Below are positions 8,283-17,031 of a stretch of DNA of 33,971 nucleotides, piece by piece (position 1 is the first letter of the stretch; each line of letters opens with the position of its first letter). Both the position numbers and the translations under genes were made by a program. This DNA is from Clostridia bacterium (GTDB lineage: Bacteria > Bacillota > Clostridia > Christensenellales > Aristaeellaceae): NCBI GenBank assembly GCA_017527065.1, contig JAFXQO010000052.1:1-33971 (forward strand), in the 5' to 3' direction. Below the pieces are notes generated by a model that ran no database searches, was not told the DNA's origin, and saw only the letters and a program-made list of their open reading frames with translations.

Positions 8283-9155
8283 TCAGCCGAAATAATCCAG
8301 CACCTGCTTTTCGCCCAGGCAGGCCGACGCCCCCTCGGTGAGCAGCTGGTTGGGCCCCTGGCTGGCCGCGGCGTAAACGGAACCCGGTACGGCAAAGCGC
8401 GGCCTGTTCTGCAAGCGGGCGTAATTCATGGTGATCATCGCGCCGGAACGCGCGGTGCCCTCTGTCATGAGCACGCCGTCCGCCAGGCCGCTGATGATGC
8501 GGTTTCGCGCCGGAAAATGGTGCGTGGCGGGCTTGACGCCCGGCCTGTATTCCGAAACCAACGCGCCGCCCTCGTCCAGGATGCGCGCGGCGATGTCCTC
8601 GTTTTCCCGGGGATAGATGATCTCCGGCCCGCTGGCCAGCACGGCCACCGTGGGAGAAGCGCCGTTCAGGCAGCCCTCGTGGGCCCGGCGGTCGGCCCCC
8701 AGGGCGAGACCGCTCACGACCGTCACGCCGGCCGCGGAAAGCCGCTCGGCGATGTCTGCGGTGAAGCGCGCGCCGTCAACCGTGATCTTGCGGGAACCCA
8801 CGATGGCCAGCGCCCGCTCCGGGTTCAGCGCCGCGCGGACGCCGCGGACGAACAGCGTGGGCGGCGCGTCCGGGATGGCGCGCAGGCGGTCCGGATAATC
8901 GTCGTCCAGCTGGGTGAGCGCCGCGGTTTCCGTCTCTTCCATGAGGCCGAACAGCTCGTCGAGGTAATCCTGGTTCCTCGCCTGCTGCAAGTGCCGGTAA
9001 ACGGCGGGGGTGAGCAGCTTTTTCGCCAGGATCAGCTGCTCCCACACGTAGGCCGGCTCGCCGTATTCGTTGAGAAGCTGGTAAAACGACCCGCTTCCCA
9101 GCCCCTTGATGCTGGAAAGCCAGATCCAGTATTTCTGCTGATCGGTATAGAACAC
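8283..9155 (-). CDS. dprA: DNA-processing protein DprA, Rossmann-fold part
   Basis: DprA protects incoming single-stranded DNA and loads RecA during transformation. This 290-residue product has an N-terminal helical SAM-like region and the Rossmann-like core, with LAIVGSRKITVDG, GLALGADRRAHEGCL, VLASGPEIIYPRENEDIA, the FPARNRIISGLADG signature, and SGAMITMNYA. It ends at a TGA just after the core (QVLDYFG), before the winged-helix domain that lies in the same frame downstream. Some natural DprA proteins lack that domain, so this part may function alone. The start is GTG at 9155 with GGGGGAAG about 11 bases upstream, 15 bases after yifB. Confidence 0.93.
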   Translation of the reverse strand: MFYTDQQKYWIWLSSIKGLGSGSFYQLLNEYGEPAYVWEQLILAKKLLTPAVYRHLQQARNQDYLDELFGLMEETETAALTQLDDDYPDRLRAIPDAPPTLFVRGVRAALNPERALAIVGSRKITVDGARFTADIAERLSAAGVTVVSGLALGADRRAHEGCLNGASPTVAVLASGPEIIYPRENEDIAARILDEGGALVSEYRPGVKPATHHFPARNRIISGLADGVLMTEGTARSGAMITMNYARLQNRPRFAVPGSVYAAASQGPNQLLTEGASACLGEKQVLDYFG

Positions 9156-9170
9156 TGCGTTCTTCCCCCG

Positions 9171-10700
9171 TTATCCCCAATACTTCCTGTCCAGCGTCCG
9201 GTACTGCACCGCCTCCGCCACGTGATCGAGCGCGATCATGTCGCTGCCCGCCATGTCCGCGATGGTGCGCGACACCTTGAGAATGCGCGTGAAGGCGCGG
9301 TTCGACAGCTTCATGGCGTCGCAGGCCTTCATGAGCATCTTCTGCGCGTCCGGCTTCATCCTGCAGAACTCGGTGATGGAGCGCGCGTCCAGCCGCGCGT
9401 TGCACTGGATGTTCCGCCCGGCGTAGCGCCGCCGCTGAACGGCGCGCGCCGCCTCCACCCGCGCGCGAACGGCTGCGGAGCTCTCCTCCAGCGTGTCGTC
9501 CGCGATGCGCTCGGGCGGGATGGACTCGATCTCGATGTGCAGGTCGATGCGGTCCAGCAGCGGCCCGGAGATGCGGTTCAGGTAGCGCCGTATCTCCATC
9601 TGCGAGCAGCGGCAGGCCTGGGTGCGGGAGCCGTAATTGCCGCAGGGGCAGGGATTCATCGAGCAGACCAGCATGAACTGGGAGGGGTAGGTCGACTGCG
9701 CGTTCACCCGCGTGATGGTCACGAAGCCGTCCTCCATGGGCTGCCTGAGCGCCTCCAGCACATCGCGCTTGTATTCGGGCAACTCGTCCAAAAACAAAAC
9801 GCCATTGTGGGCCTTGCTGATCTCACCCGGCGTGGCGTGCACGCCGCCGCCGATGAGCGACACGGAGGAGGCCGTGTGGTGCGGTGTGCGGAAGGGGCGC
9901 TCCACCAGCAGCGTGCCGCCGTCCATGAGGCCCGCGGCGGAGTGGATGCGCGTGGTCTCCAGCGCCTCCTCGAAGGTCATGTCCGGCAGGATGGTGGGCA
10001 TGCAGCGGGCCATGAGCGTCTTGCCCGAGCCGGGCGGGCCGATCATGATGACGTTGTGGCCGCCCGCCGCCGCGATTTCCAGCGCGCGCTTGGCGCTCTT
10101 CTGGCCCTTCACATGGCTGAAATCCACGCTCGGCGCGCGTTCGCCCAGCAGCCGCCCGTATTCCACCGTTTCCAGCGGCTCTATGGGCGCCTCGCCGCGC
10201 AGATGCGCGAACGCCGCCCGCAGCGACTCGACCGGATAGATCTCAATGCCCCCGATGCAGCGCACTTCGCCCGCGTTCGAGGCCGGCACGAGGATGCGCT
10301 TCACGCCCTGCTCCCGCGCGCTGATGGTCATGGGCAGCACGCCCCGCACCGGGCGCACCGAGCCGTCCAGCGACAGCTCACCCAGCAGCGCCGTGCCTTC
10401 CAGCGCCTCCGGCATGACGCCGCCGCTGGAGGCCAGTATGCCCACCGCGATCGGCAAATCGAAGGCCGGGCCCTCCTTCTTCTGGTCGGCCGGGGCCAGG
10501 TTGACCGTCAGCCGCCCGTCCGGAAAGGGAAAACCGCTGTTCTTGATCGCCGTGCGCACGCGTTCGCGGGATTCCTTGACCGCCGCGTCCGGCAGGCCGA
10601 CCAGCTCGAACTGCGTGATGCCGCGCGACAGGTTCACCTCGACGCGCACCGGAAACCCCTCGATGCCGATCAAACCGTAGCTCAGCACAACCGAAAGCAT
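9171..10700 (-). CDS. yifB: YifB/ComM family Mg-chelatase-like AAA+ ATPase
   Basis: This 509-residue protein has the Lon-protease-like S5-fold N-terminal region (GLIGIEGFPVRVEVNLSRG, ELVGLPDAAVKESRERVR), then a Mg-chelatase-type AAA+ core with Walker A IGPPGSGKT at about residues 218-225, Walker B VLFLDELPE, the cysteine cluster CSMNPCPCGNYG, and a C-terminal helical lid (ARLDARSITEFC). In the proteobacterial homologue ComM this is a branch-migration helicase for natural transformation; placement next to dprA agrees with a DNA-uptake or recombination role here. The ATG at 10700 follows GGAGGTG by about 7 bases. A heptad inverted-repeat element fills the DNA upstream. Confidence 0.95.
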   Translation of the reverse strand: MLSVVLSYGLIGIEGFPVRVEVNLSRGITQFELVGLPDAAVKESRERVRTAIKNSGFPFPDGRLTVNLAPADQKKEGPAFDLPIAVGILASSGGVMPEALEGTALLGELSLDGSVRPVRGVLPMTISAREQGVKRILVPASNAGEVRCIGGIEIYPVESLRAAFAHLRGEAPIEPLETVEYGRLLGERAPSVDFSHVKGQKSAKRALEIAAAGGHNVIMIGPPGSGKTLMARCMPTILPDMTFEEALETTRIHSAAGLMDGGTLLVERPFRTPHHTASSVSLIGGGVHATPGEISKAHNGVLFLDELPEYKRDVLEALRQPMEDGFVTITRVNAQSTYPSQFMLVCSMNPCPCGNYGSRTQACRCSQMEIRRYLNRISGPLLDRIDLHIEIESIPPERIADDTLEESSAAVRARVEAARAVQRRRYAGRNIQCNARLDARSITEFCRMKPDAQKMLMKACDAMKLSNRAFTRILKVSRTIADMAGSDMIALDHVAEAVQYRTLDRKYWG

Positions 10701-10718
10701 TTAGCACCTCCATGGGAT

Positions 10719-10880
10719 AATGGGGAATGGGGAATGGGGAATTAGGAATTAGGAATTTGGAATTAGGAATTTTGATTTGTCCGAAGGGAACGGGCCTATG
10801 AACGGCACGGGCCGTTCGGCGCAGGACCAATCCCGGCCGCAGCCGGCCATTCCCCATTCCCAATTCCCCATTCCCCATTC
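10719..10880. repeat. Heptad-based inverted-repeat element, copy 1
   Basis: The left arm (10719-10774) is eight 7-base units of AATnnGG form: three AATGGGG, then AATTAGG-type units, the last one degenerate. The right arm (10848-10880) is the same heptad in opposite orientation (CCCCATT-type units). The core between them is about 73 bases and holds a perfect 7-bp hairpin, GAACGGC/GCCGTTC (10800-10817). A 25-base stretch of the left arm (10747-10771) is identical to part of copy 2 at 25221. The element begins 2 bases after the stop of the GT-C gene and fills the gap to yifB. No protein is encoded in it. It may act as a transcription end or processing signal, or be a mobile repeat; it resembles the heptamer repeats known from some cyanobacteria. 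Confidence 0.85.
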
Positions 10881-10882
10881 AA

Positions 10883-13800
10883 TCAAAAGTTGTACCAGTT
10901 GAACCAGCGCAGGAGATTGGCGTAGCTGCGCAGGACGGGCATGCCGGATTCCAGCGGATAAAACGCCGCGAACAGCAGCAGCGCCGCGCCCAGCAGGATG
11001 CCCGCGAACAGGCGCGCCGTCCGCTCCGAGCGGCCGCGCAGCCAGTCGGTGAACATCACCGTGCAGATGATGATGAAGGGCACGCTGGCGAAGTAGTGAT
11101 AGATAAACGTCGAACGCGGCACGAGCACCCAGGGCAGATACTGCGCGGCAAAGGCCAGCACGATATAGAAGCCGTTCCGGCCCGCCTCGCCCTTCCACCA
11201 GCGGAAGCGCACGAACAGCAGCGCGAGCAGGCCCGTCCACCACACGGCGGGATTGCCCATGCAGGAGATGGAGGTGACCCATCCCTCCGGCAGGTACTCT
11301 GAGCCGGAGAAATACCACATGGGCTTGATGATGAGCGGCCATTCGTACCAGGGCGAGCGGAAGAAATGCGTGTCGCCGCCGAGGCCCTTATGGTAGTTGA
11401 ACATATTGATCTGCGCGTTCCACACCTTCTGGATACTCAGGCCGCCGCTGGGCTTCATGAACCAGTAGTAGGAGAAATAGTAGATCAGCGCGGGCACGAC
11501 GATGAACATCGCCACGCAGAACGCGCCTGTGAGCAGGAAATTCCGCCAGAAGGTCTTCCGCGCGGCTTCGAGCTCCGGCGTCTGCTCCTTCGCCCTGAGA
11601 GCGCTGCGGTGCTCCAGGAAGCGCCTCAGCATGGTATGGAAGAACAGCACGGCCAGGCCCAGCGCCGCGTAGATGCAGATCCACTTGCTGGCGACGCCCA
11701 ATCCCATGGCCACGCCGCACAGCCCCAGCGGCACGAAGGTCTTCTTCAGGCAGCTGGTGTAGAAGCTCATCTGGCAATAGCGGAACATGAACAGGTACAT
11801 CAGCAGTATGAAAAACACGCCATAGGTGTCGATGGTGGCGATGCGGGTCTGGGTGAAGTGCATGGAGTCCAGCGCCAGCAGCAGGGTGCCCATGGCGGCG
11901 TAGCCGGTCTTTTTGAGCAGCTGCTTGACAAGCAGGTACATGGCCGGCAGCATCAGCACGCCGAACAGCGCGCCCATGAAACGCCAGCCGAAGGGCGTCA
12001 TGCCGAACAGCCGGATGCCCAGCATGATGAACACCTTGCCCAGGGGCGGATGCGTGTTCTCATAGGGATTCAGGCCGTGCTCGAATTCGTAGCCGGTGCG
12101 CGCGTGGTATATTTCGTCGAAATAGGTGCTGTTGTAGTAGCTGGGATAAGCCGGAACCGTATCCTGCTCGTCGCAGAGCAGGGCCGCGTCGCTGCTGCGC
12201 TGCGCGTTGCCGCCGCTGCCAACCGCGCTCACGATGGGCAGCGCGTGGCCGTCCGCGTCGACGAAAGCGATCTCATGCAGCACCAGGCCGGCCTTCTCCG
12301 CGGTGATGCGGATGTATTTCGCGGTATACATCGGGTTGCCGCTCTCCACCGCAACGAGCTTTCCGTCGCTGCCATAGACCTGCGGCACAAACCACAGCCA
12401 GCGGAAAATCTGCCCCTGGTCGTACTGGGCCAGGTCCGCCCAGGTCCAGGCCTCGCCATCCTCCGAAAAGGAGACGGTAAACGTGGAATTGCAGATGCCG
12501 CCGTAATAGGCCAGATGGAACGAGGCGCTTTCCTCCAGCTCAAAGGTGACGCTTTCACCGGCGGCCGTGCTCGTCCAGGCGGTCTGCGGGGCCTTCAAGC
12601 TGCCCAGGTTCACAAACGCCAGCACGGCGTAAGCCGCCGTGATGGAAACCATGATGATCCAGTCGCGGGCGCTCAGGTTCAGGCGGGCGTCTTCACGCTC
12701 GGGCTTCGACGCCGAGACGACGCCGTCGAGCCACGCCTTCAAATCGACGCGGCGGCGGCGCACGCACAGATCCCACGCCGCCCAGACGAGCACCTGGGCC
12801 GCCTCGATATTCAGGAAGGAGGCCAGGGCGGCGCTGGTGCCGTGGTTTGTCAGGTACATATCCACCAGCACGAGCGACTCGTTCACAAAGGCCGACGCCG
12901 AAAACAGCAGCGCCGCGATGAGCACGCGGGCGTCGCGCTCCAGCGCGAAGGAGACCAGGAGCAGGCCGATGATCGGGTAGAGGTAGCGCTCGTGCATCTT
13001 CGCGCCGATGGCGAAGATCACGCCCAGGGCCAGCGCGCAGAGAAGGAACAGCTTTTTCCGATCCTTCGACGCGAAGTAAAACCAGCCGGCCAGCCCGAAG
13101 GCAACCGGGTAAGCCGCCCAGGCGAACCAGGTCCAGCCGCCTGCCTGATCCAGGGCGCGCCAGTTCATGTTCAGGAGCTGGTACACATTGCAGGCGTTGA
13201 CGGTAATGTAGTTGTATTCGCCGAGGGATTCGCCGTATTTTGTTATGAGCCACGACACGGGATCCCGCCCCTGCCCCAGGGCGAAGGGCGCCGCCAGGCC
13301 GAGGAACAGGATGAGCGCAACGCCGATTCCTTTGCCGATCTCCCGCAGCGCCTCGCGCCGCTTCTCGCCCGACCAGACGATCTCGCCCGCGAGGGCCATC
13401 AGGCCGACCGGCGCGAACATCAGCGCCTGCGGCTTGCAGAGCGCCGCGCAGGCGTACACGGGTATCGCCCAGGTCCACCGGCGCTCCACGCAGAAATAAA
13501 CGGCCAGGAGCAGCAGCAGCATGAGCACGGAGTCGACCTGGCCCCATACGGCCGAATTGAATATCACCGCGGGATTCAAGAGATACGCGGCCGCCAGATA
13601 CGCCGCGCCGCAGGGGTTCAGCTTCTTCCGGGCGATTCGGCCCAGCAGCAGCGAGATCAGCACGTCGCAGGTCATGGGTATGATCTTGACCAGCAGCCAG
13701 TGGGCGGGCGAATCGTACACGACGCCGAACGCCCGCCGGATGATCCCAAAGGGCCAGAGCAGCAGCATGTAGCCCGGCGGATAATCGCACCAGACGGCGT

Positions 13801-14707
13801 TATAGAATCCCCAGGGGGCGCTTTCCGCCATCTGCTCGGCCCAGCCCTCGAAGCAGTTCATGTCCACGTCGAATCCACGCATGGTCACGGCCAGGCAAAG
13901 CCGCGCCGCGACGCCGGCGATCAGCGCCATCCAGAAGACGAAGGACGCGCGGCGCGCGCTGCCCGGGCGATACCGCTCCAGCGCGGCCAGCGCGGCTCCG
14001 GCGATGACAAGCAGCACGGAGAGGACCAGGATGGCCAGGGTGTGGTCGCCCGCCGCGTCCTTATCGCCGCCCGACACGCCGGAAGGCGCGTTGGTCGCGA
14101 GGCTGCGCGCGTCGATGCCGGCGGGCAGCGCGGCCAGGCGAACGACCTCCACATCGTCAAACCAGGCCTTGCCCATGTTGATCGAGCTGTAGCCGCCCAC
14201 GCGGCAGAGAATGGTCAGGCTCTTCTGGTCCGAGCCCGTCTTGCCGTACAGCTCGAGGCGCACCCATTCGCCATCCGTATCGTAGGCGTATTCGGATGAG
14301 ATAAACGTGTTCTCGACGGAAATGCCCGCGCCGGCGCGCCCTATCCCGCAGCCTTCGGCCTTCACCATGCAGCTGATACAATAGTAGGCGTTCGGCTCCA
14401 CCGCCACGTCCTGCTCGAAGCGCGCGTCGTTTTCCTCCACGTTCTCCACGCAGGCCGAGAATTTGCCCGAATAGGCGTCCTCGGACAGGGAGAGATAGCT
14501 CACGCCCTCGTCCCAGATCCAGCGCCCGACGCCCCAGCCGGAAGGCAGGCCGCCGCCGCTCGATTCAAAACCGCCGTTGACGATGAGGTTCTCGCCCTCG
14601 TCGATGGATTCCTGTGAAAACAAGATCACGCCCACGCCCGCCGCGATCAGCGCGACGGCCGCCAGGATGGCGATGACGATCATTCTTTTCCGGCTTTGTC
14701 TCTGCAT
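10883..14707 (-). CDS. Giant membrane protein with two GT-C glycosyltransferase modules (PMT/GT39-like C-terminal half)
   Basis: The 1274-residue product has a signal-anchor near residues 10-30, then an outward beta-sandwich of CBM4/9 type (about 40-190: ENLIVNGGFESSGG..., WFDDVEVVRL). Next is a first polytopic GT-C module with the acidic loop GFDVDMNCFEGWA near 279 and the later CDYPPGYMLLLWPFG and NPAVIFNSAVWGQVDS. A second GT-C module of protein-mannosyltransferase type follows, with DEIYHARTGYE near residue 863, THPPLGK, and SKWICIYAALG. Just before that acidic motif a discoidin/F5-8-like beta-sandwich (about 700-810) is inserted in the first outward loop. Such enzymes use polyprenyl-phosphate sugars; the substrate here is unknown. 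I choose the ATG at 14707 (GAGG about 10 bases upstream) over a TTG at 14722. It is last in the comEB-CPBP gene series. Confidence 0.85.
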   Translation of the reverse strand: MQRQSRKRMIVIAILAAVALIAAGVGVILFSQESIDEGENLIVNGGFESSGGGLPSGWGVGRWIWDEGVSYLSLSEDAYSGKFSACVENVEENDARFEQDVAVEPNAYYCISCMVKAEGCGIGRAGAGISVENTFISSEYAYDTDGEWVRLELYGKTGSDQKSLTILCRVGGYSSINMGKAWFDDVEVVRLAALPAGIDARSLATNAPSGVSGGDKDAAGDHTLAILVLSVLLVIAGAALAALERYRPGSARRASFVFWMALIAGVAARLCLAVTMRGFDVDMNCFEGWAEQMAESAPWGFYNAVWCDYPPGYMLLLWPFGIIRRAFGVVYDSPAHWLLVKIIPMTCDVLISLLLGRIARKKLNPCGAAYLAAAYLLNPAVIFNSAVWGQVDSVLMLLLLLAVYFCVERRWTWAIPVYACAALCKPQALMFAPVGLMALAGEIVWSGEKRREALREIGKGIGVALILFLGLAAPFALGQGRDPVSWLITKYGESLGEYNYITVNACNVYQLLNMNWRALDQAGGWTWFAWAAYPVAFGLAGWFYFASKDRKKLFLLCALALGVIFAIGAKMHERYLYPIIGLLLVSFALERDARVLIAALLFSASAFVNESLVLVDMYLTNHGTSAALASFLNIEAAQVLVWAAWDLCVRRRRVDLKAWLDGVVSASKPEREDARLNLSARDWIIMVSITAAYAVLAFVNLGSLKAPQTAWTSTAAGESVTFELEESASFHLAYYGGICNSTFTVSFSEDGEAWTWADLAQYDQGQIFRWLWFVPQVYGSDGKLVAVESGNPMYTAKYIRITAEKAGLVLHEIAFVDADGHALPIVSAVGSGGNAQRSSDAALLCDEQDTVPAYPSYYNSTYFDEIYHARTGYEFEHGLNPYENTHPPLGKVFIMLGIRLFGMTPFGWRFMGALFGVLMLPAMYLLVKQLLKKTGYAAMGTLLLALDSMHFTQTRIATIDTYGVFFILLMYLFMFRYCQMSFYTSCLKKTFVPLGLCGVAMGLGVASKWICIYAALGLAVLFFHTMLRRFLEHRSALRAKEQTPELEAARKTFWRNFLLTGAFCVAMFIVVPALIYYFSYYWFMKPSGGLSIQKVWNAQINMFNYHKGLGGDTHFFRSPWYEWPLIIKPMWYFSGSEYLPEGWVTSISCMGNPAVWWTGLLALLFVRFRWWKGEAGRNGFYIVLAFAAQYLPWVLVPRSTFIYHYFASVPFIIICTVMFTDWLRGRSERTARLFAGILLGAALLLFAAFYPLESGMPVLRSYANLLRWFNWYNF

Positions 14708-14733
14708 TTCATCAAACCTCAAAAACTATTGTC

Positions 14734-15783
14734 TCACGCAATCCTGCTGACGTTTTCCACCAGCATCTGGAACGTCAGATACAGATAGATCATCGCCGGG
14801 GCGCTGATCAGTGCGCTGTAGCCGACGGGTTCCTCCGCCTCGGCCAGATCGCCGCACCGGGCCTTCAGCCTGCGCCAGACGAGGACAAAGCCGATCACCG
14901 ATACGGCGATGTAGCCCAGATTGATCGCGTTATACAGCCCTTCGCCCGGCACGCGCTCCAGGAGCGCCTCCAGGAGCAGGCTCGTGAGATTGTTAAGCGC
15001 GTGCAGCAGGACGCACACCGTCCAGGAACCGGTCTTGACGCGCACATAACCCAGATACCAGCCAATGAGCGCGGCCGGCAGGAACTGCATGAGATTCCCA
15101 TGGGCCAGGGCGAAGATCACAGCCGCCGCCATCACGGCGAAGCGCTCGCCATAGCGCTTCAGGCCTTCGATCAGCACGCCCCGATAGGCGTATTCTTCGA
15201 TCAGCGGCGCGAGCAGCACCGCATACACGCCGGTCATCCAGAACGAGAAGGGCGTGTCGTCGGTGATGATGTCGATGTAAATGGAAAATCCCGCCCGATT
15301 GAAAAGCGCCTCCGTCGCCGTGACGCCCAGCGCGCCCAGCGCGTTGACGCCCATCATGGCCAGGTAGAGCGCGGCGATTTCGCCGGCTTTGAGGCCCTTC
15401 AGCCCCGCGTATGGCCGAAGGCTGACGCTCCTGCGGCGCGCGTACACCAGCATGGGAATAAGGCCCAGCAGCGATATGACCACGGTCAGCACCGCGGCGG
15501 CGTTGGCGTACCAGTCCGTTTCTATGAGCTCCGCCATCAGCGGCGCTACGCGCTCGTAAAGCGTGTCGACCGTGAACGCCGCGCCGGCCGTTATCTCCCG
15601 AATCCGCGGCGCGAGACGCCAGCCCGCCAGGATCGTCACGAGCACCATGGCCACCCAGCTGTGGATCAGCTGGGTGGCGAGCATCGTCCAGCCCGCGCCG
15701 CGCAGGTCGACCCGCGCCCGGCGCAGCTTCTCGGCGCGCTCGCGCAGCAGTTCGGGGTTTCGTTCCCGGTTAAACCAGTTCAT
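14734..15783 (-). CDS. CPBP family intramembrane glutamic protease
   Basis: This 349-residue polytopic protein has the CPBP (Abi/Rce1-like) motifs: LIEEYAYRGVLIEG near residue 194 (the EExxxR glutamates), VIFALAHGN near 226 (FxxxH), and LHALNN further on. These residues form the metal-independent active site in Rce1-like proteases. It is long for the family because of an extra N-terminal membrane region (residues 30-110). An upstream extension of the frame lies inside comEB; I choose the ATG at 15783 because GGAAAGG lies about 7 bases before it, giving a 14-base overlap with comEB. The natural substrate is unknown. It is co-oriented with the GT-C gene, 26 bases apart. Confidence 0.88.
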   Translation of the reverse strand: MNWFNRERNPELLRERAEKLRRARVDLRGAGWTMLATQLIHSWVAMVLVTILAGWRLAPRIREITAGAAFTVDTLYERVAPLMAELIETDWYANAAAVLTVVISLLGLIPMLVYARRRSVSLRPYAGLKGLKAGEIAALYLAMMGVNALGALGVTATEALFNRAGFSIYIDIITDDTPFSFWMTGVYAVLLAPLIEEYAYRGVLIEGLKRYGERFAVMAAAVIFALAHGNLMQFLPAALIGWYLGYVRVKTGSWTVCVLLHALNNLTSLLLEALLERVPGEGLYNAINLGYIAVSVIGFVLVWRRLKARCGDLAEAEEPVGYSALISAPAMIYLYLTFQMLVENVSRIA

Positions 15784-16234
15784 CCTCATACCTTTCCAGC
15801 GCGACGCCCGCCTCCTTGAGCAGTTCGCGCGCGAAATCATCCGGATAGCCCTCCTGATACACCACGCGGGTGATGCCCGCGTTGATGATCATCTTCGCGC
15901 AGACGCCGCAGGGCTGGTGCGTGCAGTACAGCGTCGCCCCTTCGATGGAAACGCCCAGCCGCGCCGCCTGAATGATGGCGTTCTGCTCGGCGTGAATGGC
16001 ATAGCAGGCTTCCTGGCGCGTGCCGGAGGGGATGTTCAGCTTGCGGCGGAGGCATTCGCCGCGCTCCACGCAGGTCTTGACGCCTGCCGGCGCGCCGTTA
16101 TAGCCGGTGGTCATGATGCGCTTGTTCTTCACGATCACCGCGCCGATCTTCCGATTCGGCTGATAACAGCTGGCCCAGCCCGCTATCACGCGGGCCATCT
16201 CCATAAATCTTTTATCCCATTTGTTGAATTCCAT
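15770..16234 (-). CDS. comEB: dCMP deaminase family protein (ComEB)
   Basis: This 154-residue zinc deaminase converts dCMP to dUMP for thymidylate synthesis; in Bacillus it lies in the comE operon. The zinc and catalytic residues are in HAEQN (His81, Glu83) and PCGVC (Cys109, Cys112). An extra Cys/His-rich insert (GVKTCVERGECLRRKL) is typical of the ComEB/DCTD group and often binds a second zinc. The ATG at 16234 is preceded by a weak GGGGT site and by a near-consensus promoter (16283-16311), making this the first gene of the comEB-CPBP-GT unit. Confidence 0.95.
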   Translation of the reverse strand: MEFNKWDKRFMEMARVIAGWASCYQPNRKIGAVIVKNKRIMTTGYNGAPAGVKTCVERGECLRRKLNIPSGTRQEACYAIHAEQNAIIQAARLGVSIEGATLYCTHQPCGVCAKMIINAGITRVVYQEGYPDDFARELLKEAGVALERYEDELV

Positions 16235-16282
16235 ACCGTTACCCCGCTCTCATGCCATCGGGCAAAATATTCCAGCTTCCAT

Positions 16283-16311
16283 ATTATATCATCGCCCGCG
16301 GGGAATTGCAA
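16283..16311 (-). promoter_or_regulatory. Sigma-A promoter of comEB operon
   Basis: On the minus strand TTGCAA (16311-16306) and TATAAT (16288-16283) are separated by 17 bases, about 50 bases before the comEB start. It is divergent from the promoter at 16363-16391. Confidence 0.75.
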
Positions 16312-16362
16312 TGCCGGCGCGCGACGCGAAAAAGCAAAATGTTTCCGCGCGCGCTGCATGCC

Positions 16363-16391
16363 TTGCCTCGCCGTGCGCGCCGTGCTATAAT
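16363..16391 (+). promoter_or_regulatory. Sigma-A promoter of the plus-strand HAD gene
   Basis: TTGCCT (16363-16368) and TATAAT (16386-16391) are 17 bases apart, ending 34 bases before the ATG at 16426. The position and match are good. The two divergent promoters here are about 75 bases apart. Confidence 0.75.
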
Positions 16392-16425
16392 CTTGTCATC
16401 ACACGAGAGAAAGAGGAGATAATCC

Positions 16426-17028
16426 ATGATCCGGAACGTCGTGTTTGATATGGGAAACGTTCTCATCCGATTCGACCCCGTCCACTTCGTCGAGCGCGCG
16501 GGCATCGAGAACAAAGAGGATCGGCAGGCGCTGCTTGACGCCGTCTTCCACTCGCCCGAATGGCCGCTCATGGATCGGGGCGACCTGGACGAGCCTGATC
16601 TCTACGAAATCGCGCGCCGCCGCCTGCCCGAACGGCTGCACGCCGCGGCGCATGAGCTGATATTCTCCTGGGAAAGGCCCATGGAGCCGATCCCGGGCAT
16701 GGCGGACCTCGCGCGCGACTGCAAGGCGGCGGGCATGAAGGTCTATCTCCTTTCCAACGCCAGCCGCCGGCAGACCGAATACTGGCCCGACATTCCCGGC
16801 AGCGAGTGTTTTGACGGCGCGGTGATCTCGGCGCTTTTGCGCCTCGTGAAGCCGGACGCGGCGATCTATCGCGCGCTTCTGGAGCGCTACCGCCTGAACG
16901 CGGAAGAAACCGTGTTTATAGACGACATGCCCGTCAACGTCGCCGGAGCGATCGAAGCGGGCATGCGGGGCATTGTGTTTGACGGCGATGTGGCGGCGCT
17001 GCGGCGGGCCGTGCTCGCCGGCGCATGA
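16426..17028 (+). CDS. HAD-IA family hydrolase (YihX-like phosphatase)
   Basis: This is the only plus-strand gene I support. Its 200 residues contain the HAD motifs: motif I VVFDMGNVLIRFD (nucleophile Asp8, of the DxGNV type seen in YihX), motif II YLLSNAS, motif III lysine in RLVKPDAAIY, and motif IV VFIDDMPVNV. YihX-type enzymes dephosphorylate small sugar phosphates; the substrate is not predictable here. The ATG follows GAGGAG by about 8 bases. The stop lies only 3 bases from the stop of the convergent lysC gene, leaving no room for a separate terminator. Confidence 0.92.
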   Translation: MIRNVVFDMGNVLIRFDPVHFVERAGIENKEDRQALLDAVFHSPEWPLMDRGDLDEPDLYEIARRRLPERLHAAAHELIFSWERPMEPIPGMADLARDCKAAGMKVYLLSNASRRQTEYWPDIPGSECFDGAVISALLRLVKPDAAIYRALLERYRLNAEETVFIDDMPVNVAGAIEAGMRGIVFDGDVAALRRAVLAGA

Positions 17029-17031
17029 CGG

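Noticed and set aside
8283-8285. TGA as a sense codon (recoded genetic code or selenocysteine) in dprA
   Set aside because: TGA ends trmFO, topA, the hydrolase, the HAD gene and others normally, and no selenocysteine element or conserved Cys/Sec site is apparent.
10719-10880. CRISPR array suggested by tandem short repeats
   Set aside because: The units are 7 bases long without spacers and the arms are inverted; no cas gene is near.
11366-14299. 977-codon open frame on the plus strand opposite the GT-C gene
   Set aside because: It is a shadow of the large glycosyltransferase; its composition is His/Gln/Arg-rich and it has no domain or ribosome binding site.
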